Positions 59,546-64,000 of a stretch of 64,000 nt of DNA are shown in pieces. This DNA comes from Streptosporangium brasiliense (GTDB lineage: Bacteria; Actinomycetota; Actinomycetes; Streptosporangiales; Streptosporangiaceae). Positions within the stretch are counted from its first letter, which is position 1; each line of letters begins with the position of its first letter. Position numbers and translations under genes: made by a program. The DNA is taken from the NCBI RefSeq assembly GCF_030811595.1, contig NZ_JAUSRB010000002.1:3162001-3226000 (forward strand), written 5' to 3'. Below the pieces are notes generated by a model that had not been told where the DNA came from, made no database searches, and saw nothing but the letters and a program-made list of their open reading frames with translations.

Positions 59546-61978
59546 TCATCCGCAGTTCGCCCAGTCGGAGCCGGTGCTGCCGCCGGGGCCGCCGCCGGAG
59601 AAGCGGACGCACTTGCCCTTGGCGGGCAGGATGACCGGGCCCGCGTAGTACTCGAAGTTGCCCCGATCGGTCCTGCTCCCGCCGCCCTGGACTTCCAGGG
59701 TGGCCCAGACCGAGGTGGCGGTGCCCACACTGGCGGTCTTCATGGTGACCACGCAGTTGGAGCCGGTGGCGGAGTTGTAGAGCTGGTAGGTGGTGCCGCC
59801 GTTGAAGGAGCCGGAGCGCTGGACGGCGAAGCCGGCTCCGCAGACCTGCTGCGGGGTGTAGGGATTGGGACGCGAGGGCGGCGGTGTCGTCTTCGTCGGC
59901 TTCGGCGCGGCGGCGGTCGGCTGCGCCGGTTTCGGCGCGGCGGTGGTGGGCTGCGCCGGCTTGGTGGGCTGCGCGGTCCTGGTGGGCTGCGCGGTGGCCG
60001 ACTTGGTCGGCTGCGCCGGTCTGGTGGGCTGTGCTGACTTGGTGGGCTGCGCGGTCCTGGTGGGCTGCGCGGTCCTGGTGGGCTGCGCGGTGGCCGTCTT
60101 GGTCGGCTGCGCCGGTTTGGTGGGTTGGGCCGTCCGGGTCGGCGCCGGGGCCTGCGTGGGCTTCCGCGTCGGCGTGGGCTTCTGCGTCGGCGTGGGCTTC
60201 TGCGTCGGTCGGGAGGTCGGCTTGGACGTACGGCCGGGCTTGGGGGTCCGGGGGCTCCTGGCCGTGTTCTTGGCCGTGTTCTTGGGCTTCGAGGTCGGCG
60301 CGGGCCTGGCGTCGGCCTTGCGCGTCGCCGCCGGCGCCGTGGGGACCGGGGCCGGGATCGTGGGCACCGGGAGCGGAGGCGGGGTGACGGGCGAGGTCAT
60401 CGACGTGGTGGGGGGCGTCACCGCCGGGGCCTCGGTGTTCAGCCGCAGCGGCCCGACGTCCGGGACCTGCGGGCCGGTCGTGGTGGCCCAGGGCACGGTC
60501 ACCTTGTCCGACGGCCCGTCCCCGCCCGCCGGCCCGCCCCCGATGTCCTGGCTCTGACCTGATGGCCGGGCCGGTTCCTGGCCCGCCGCGACCGGGACGA
60601 CACCGGAGACCCTCTCCTCGGCGGCCGCGCGTCCCACGTCGCCGAGGGAGGCGTAGCTCCCGGCGGCCCAGAGCCCGAGCCCGGACAGCAGGACGACCAC
60701 GCCGGCGCAGGCGGCCAGCACGACGGGGAAACCGCCGCGCTTCGGCCGGTCATCGGCCGGCGCGGCCGCCGCCGGAGCGGGCACGTCCACCGGAGGGACG
60801 GCCCCCGGCAGCGCCGGAGCCCCCCAGAGGGGCAGCGCCGTCGGCCGCGGCGGCCCACCGGCCGCGCCCGGGAGAACGGCCGTCTCACCGGGACCGGCCG
60901 CGTCCGCGAGGAAGGGCCCGCCCGGCGCCTGGGAGCCGGCCGTACGGTCACCGCCGGAGAGCGCGGGGCCCGCCGGCTCCTCGCCGAGGAGGCGGAGCAT
61001 GGCGGCCTTGGTGTCGGGGCGTTCGTAGGGGTGTTTGTCGAGGCAGGCGGCGAGGAGGGGGGCGAGTGTGGCGGGGACGCCGGTGAGGTTGGCGGGGCCG
61101 TCGAGGACCTTGCCGGGCTGTCTGTCGAAGGGGTGCTGTCCGGTGGCGGCGTAGGCGATGGTGGCGGCCCAGGCGAAGAGGTCGGCGGGCCGGCCGGACC
61201 CGGTGCCGGGAGTCGCGACCGGGGCACCGGGGGCCGAGGCGGAGCCGGAGTCCGGGGCGGGAGAGCCGGATGCGGCTCCGGGACCGGAGTCTGTGGCGGC
61301 GGTGGCGGGGGCGGATTGTGCGGCGGGGCCGGGGTCCGAGGCGGCGGGACCGGAGTCTGCCGTGGCGGGGCCGGCGGCGGAGTTGGCGCCGGCGGGGCCG
61401 GGGTCCGAGGCGGCGGCACCGGAGCCTGCGGCGGGGGTGAGCCCGGCGAGCAGGAGTTCGGGGGCGCGGTAGTCGGGTTCGGGGCCGGTGGTGCCGAGGC
61501 CGATGTCGCAGACGCGGGGTCCGTCGGGGGCCAGGAGCACGGTGTCGGGGGTGAGGGCGCCGTGGGTGAGGCCGGACAGGTGGATGGCGGTCAGCGCGGT
61601 GAGGGTGTTGACGGCCAGGCGTTCGAGGGCGTCGCCGGTGAGGGGTCCGTCGTCGGTCACGGTCTGGTGCAGGGAGCGGCCTTCGACGTGTTCGCGGACG
61701 ATGTAGGGGGAGTCGTCGGACCAGCCGACTTCGATGAGTTTGACGGTGTGGGCGCCGGAGACGCGTTTGGCGGCGTGGAGCGTGTTGGTGATCTGCTCGC
61801 GGATCTGGGGGGTGGCCTCCGGGTGGGGGGCCAGCACGCGGATCACGCGCAGGGTGTCGTCGTCGGGTAGGTGGCCCAGGTAGACGGCCTGTTGAGGGTC
61901 CTGGCTGAGCCGCCCGACGAGGATGTGAACACCGACGCGTTCTGGATCTTCGGGCAGTAATGGGTTCAAATCCCCCAT
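59546..61978 (-). CDS. membrane pseudokinase with Pro/Thr stalk and SapA-like domain (copy 1)
   Basis: An 810-residue protein. Residues about 15-330 are a kinase fold lacking key residues: the P-loop is missing, the VAIK lysine is replaced (RVIRVL), HRDLKPxN reads [10 protein letters not shown], and DFG reads CDIGL. A 70-residue Ala/Gly/Pro/Ser insert lies after the APE-like position (PDYRAPELL). A membrane segment ([22 protein letters not shown], near 417-438) is followed by a stalk of QPTK, QPTR and TPTQKP units (about 540-705). The C-terminal ~105 residues ([36 protein letters not shown]) match spore-associated protein A (SapA). The protein probably displays this domain outside the cell, controlled by an inactive kinase-fold sensor. 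Confidence 0.85.
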   Translation of the reverse strand: MGDLNPLLPEDPERVGVHILVGRLSQDPQQAVYLGHLPDDDTLRVIRVLAPHPEATPQIREQITNTLHAAKRVSGAHTVKLIEVGWSDDSPYIVREHVEGRSLHQTVTDDGPLTGDALERLAVNTLTALTAIHLSGLTHGALTPDTVLLAPDGPRVCDIGLGTTGPEPDYRAPELLLAGLTPAAGSGAAASDPGPAGANSAAGPATADSGPAASDPGPAAQSAPATAATDSGPGAASGSPAPDSGSASAPGAPVATPGTGSGRPADLFAWAATIAYAATGQHPFDRQPGKVLDGPANLTGVPATLAPLLAACLDKHPYERPDTKAAMLRLLGEEPAGPALSGGDRTAGSQAPGGPFLADAAGPGETAVLPGAAGGPPRPTALPLWGAPALPGAVPPVDVPAPAAAAPADDRPKRGGFPVVLAACAGVVVLLSGLGLWAAGSYASLGDVGRAAAEERVSGVVPVAAGQEPARPSGQSQDIGGGPAGGDGPSDKVTVPWATTTGPQVPDVGPLRLNTEAPAVTPPTTSMTSPVTPPPLPVPTIPAPVPTAPAATRKADARPAPTSKPKNTAKNTARSPRTPKPGRTSKPTSRPTQKPTPTQKPTPTRKPTQAPAPTRTAQPTKPAQPTKTATAQPTRTAQPTRTAQPTKSAQPTRPAQPTKSATAQPTRTAQPTKPAQPTTAAPKPAQPTAAAPKPTKTTPPPSRPNPYTPQQVCGAGFAVQRSGSFNGGTTYQLYNSATGSNCVVTMKTASVGTATSVWATLEVQGGGSRTDRGNFEYYAGPVILPAKGKCVRFSGGGPGGSTGSDWANCG

Positions 61979-62130
61979 TGCATTCCTTCCACCTCAACTA
62001 CCGCTAAATGTCGCGATCGTTTGATCTAGCATCATTCAACCAAATCTGTCCCACCCGAATAGCCGGTTTCAGACGTCAACTTCGACTCGACTCGGCCACG
62101 GCTTCCGGTGAGTGCGCGCAAGGACGTCGA
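61979..62130. promoter_or_regulatory. promoter region of pseudokinase copy 1
   Basis: An AT-rich stretch (61980-62060) directly upstream of the copy 1 start codon on the minus strand, with GGAAGGA about 6 bases from the ATG at 61978. It is likely the promoter, but I cannot select boxes with confidence. Confidence 0.45.
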
Positions 62131-62161
62131 AGGCCCCCCTCGTCGTGCCTGAGGGGGGCCT
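62131..62161 (-). terminator. terminator after pseudokinase copy 2
   Basis: AGGCCCCCCTC (62131-62141) and GAGGGGGGCCT (62151-62161), an 11-base stem with a 9-base loop, 75 bases past the copy 2 stop. It isolates copy 2 from copy 1. Confidence 0.7.
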
Positions 62162-62236
62162 CCGGTGGAACGTGACCGGCTCCGGCGCGGACGCCGGTCC
62201 GGTCAGCCGACGCCTGGCCTCACCGGGCCGTGGGCG

Positions 62237-64000
<1,764 letters not shown>

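Noticed and set aside
59900..60200. Repeat-rich DNA with GGTGGGCTGCGCGGT units
   Set aside because: These encode the QPTK/QPTR stalk of pseudokinase copy 1, not an independent repeat element or array.

Overview
The window is very GC-rich DNA with dense, often overlapping reading frames, many GTG/TTG starts, several Ser/Thr protein kinases, an Etf-IscS-MnmA block and a large type VII secretion (T7SS/ESX) island. This suggests a filamentous actinobacterium. Gene content and protein style look like Streptosporangiaceae or a relative, but the species cannot be fixed from the sequence alone.

Layout. 1-9.9 kb holds a secreted two-domain peptidoglycan amidase, an ArsR regulator, a drug-efflux operon (MFS, alpha/beta hydrolase, unknown protein) with a divergent TetR, a glycogen-debranching-like enzyme, and a family-4 glycosyltransferase. 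9.9-15.5 kb has an enoyl-CoA hydratase, a four-gene operon (coiled coil, PP-loop ATPase, DppA-type aminopeptidase, Tat-type flavin amine oxidase), and a YbaK-type deacylase. 15.6-21.2 kb has three tandem Ser/Thr kinases. 21.6-28.9 kb is housekeeping: etfB-etfA, an MFS/TetR pair, a cysteine desulfurase and mnmA.

29.1-59.5 kb is a dispersed T7SS island. It encodes EccC, EccD and EccB, an EsxB/EsxA-like WXG100 pair, three long glycine/proline-rich substrates sharing a C-terminal motif, several small helical substrates, and five YbaB/EbfC-like proteins. The effector candidates are a zinc-metallopeptidase polymorphic toxin, a scabin/pierisin-type ADP-ribosyltransferase with a putative immunity partner, and a WXG100-lytic transglycosylase fusion. 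A three-gene cluster of secreted proteins, an MBL-fold hydrolase and an IS5-type transposase remnant lie among these. EccE and MycP are not in the window. An AT-rich stretch at about 51.9-52.2 kb is the likely divergent promoter for the Esx operon.

59.5-64 kb holds two tandem, recently homogenised genes on the minus strand. Each encodes a catalytically degenerate kinase domain, one membrane segment, a Pro/Thr-rich stalk and a C-terminal domain resembling spore-associated protein A (SapA). The second gene runs off the window. The most unusual items are the SapA-tethering pseudokinases, the YbaB-WXG100 modules of the T7SS island, the toxin genes, and the PP-loop/aminopeptidase/oxidase operon.
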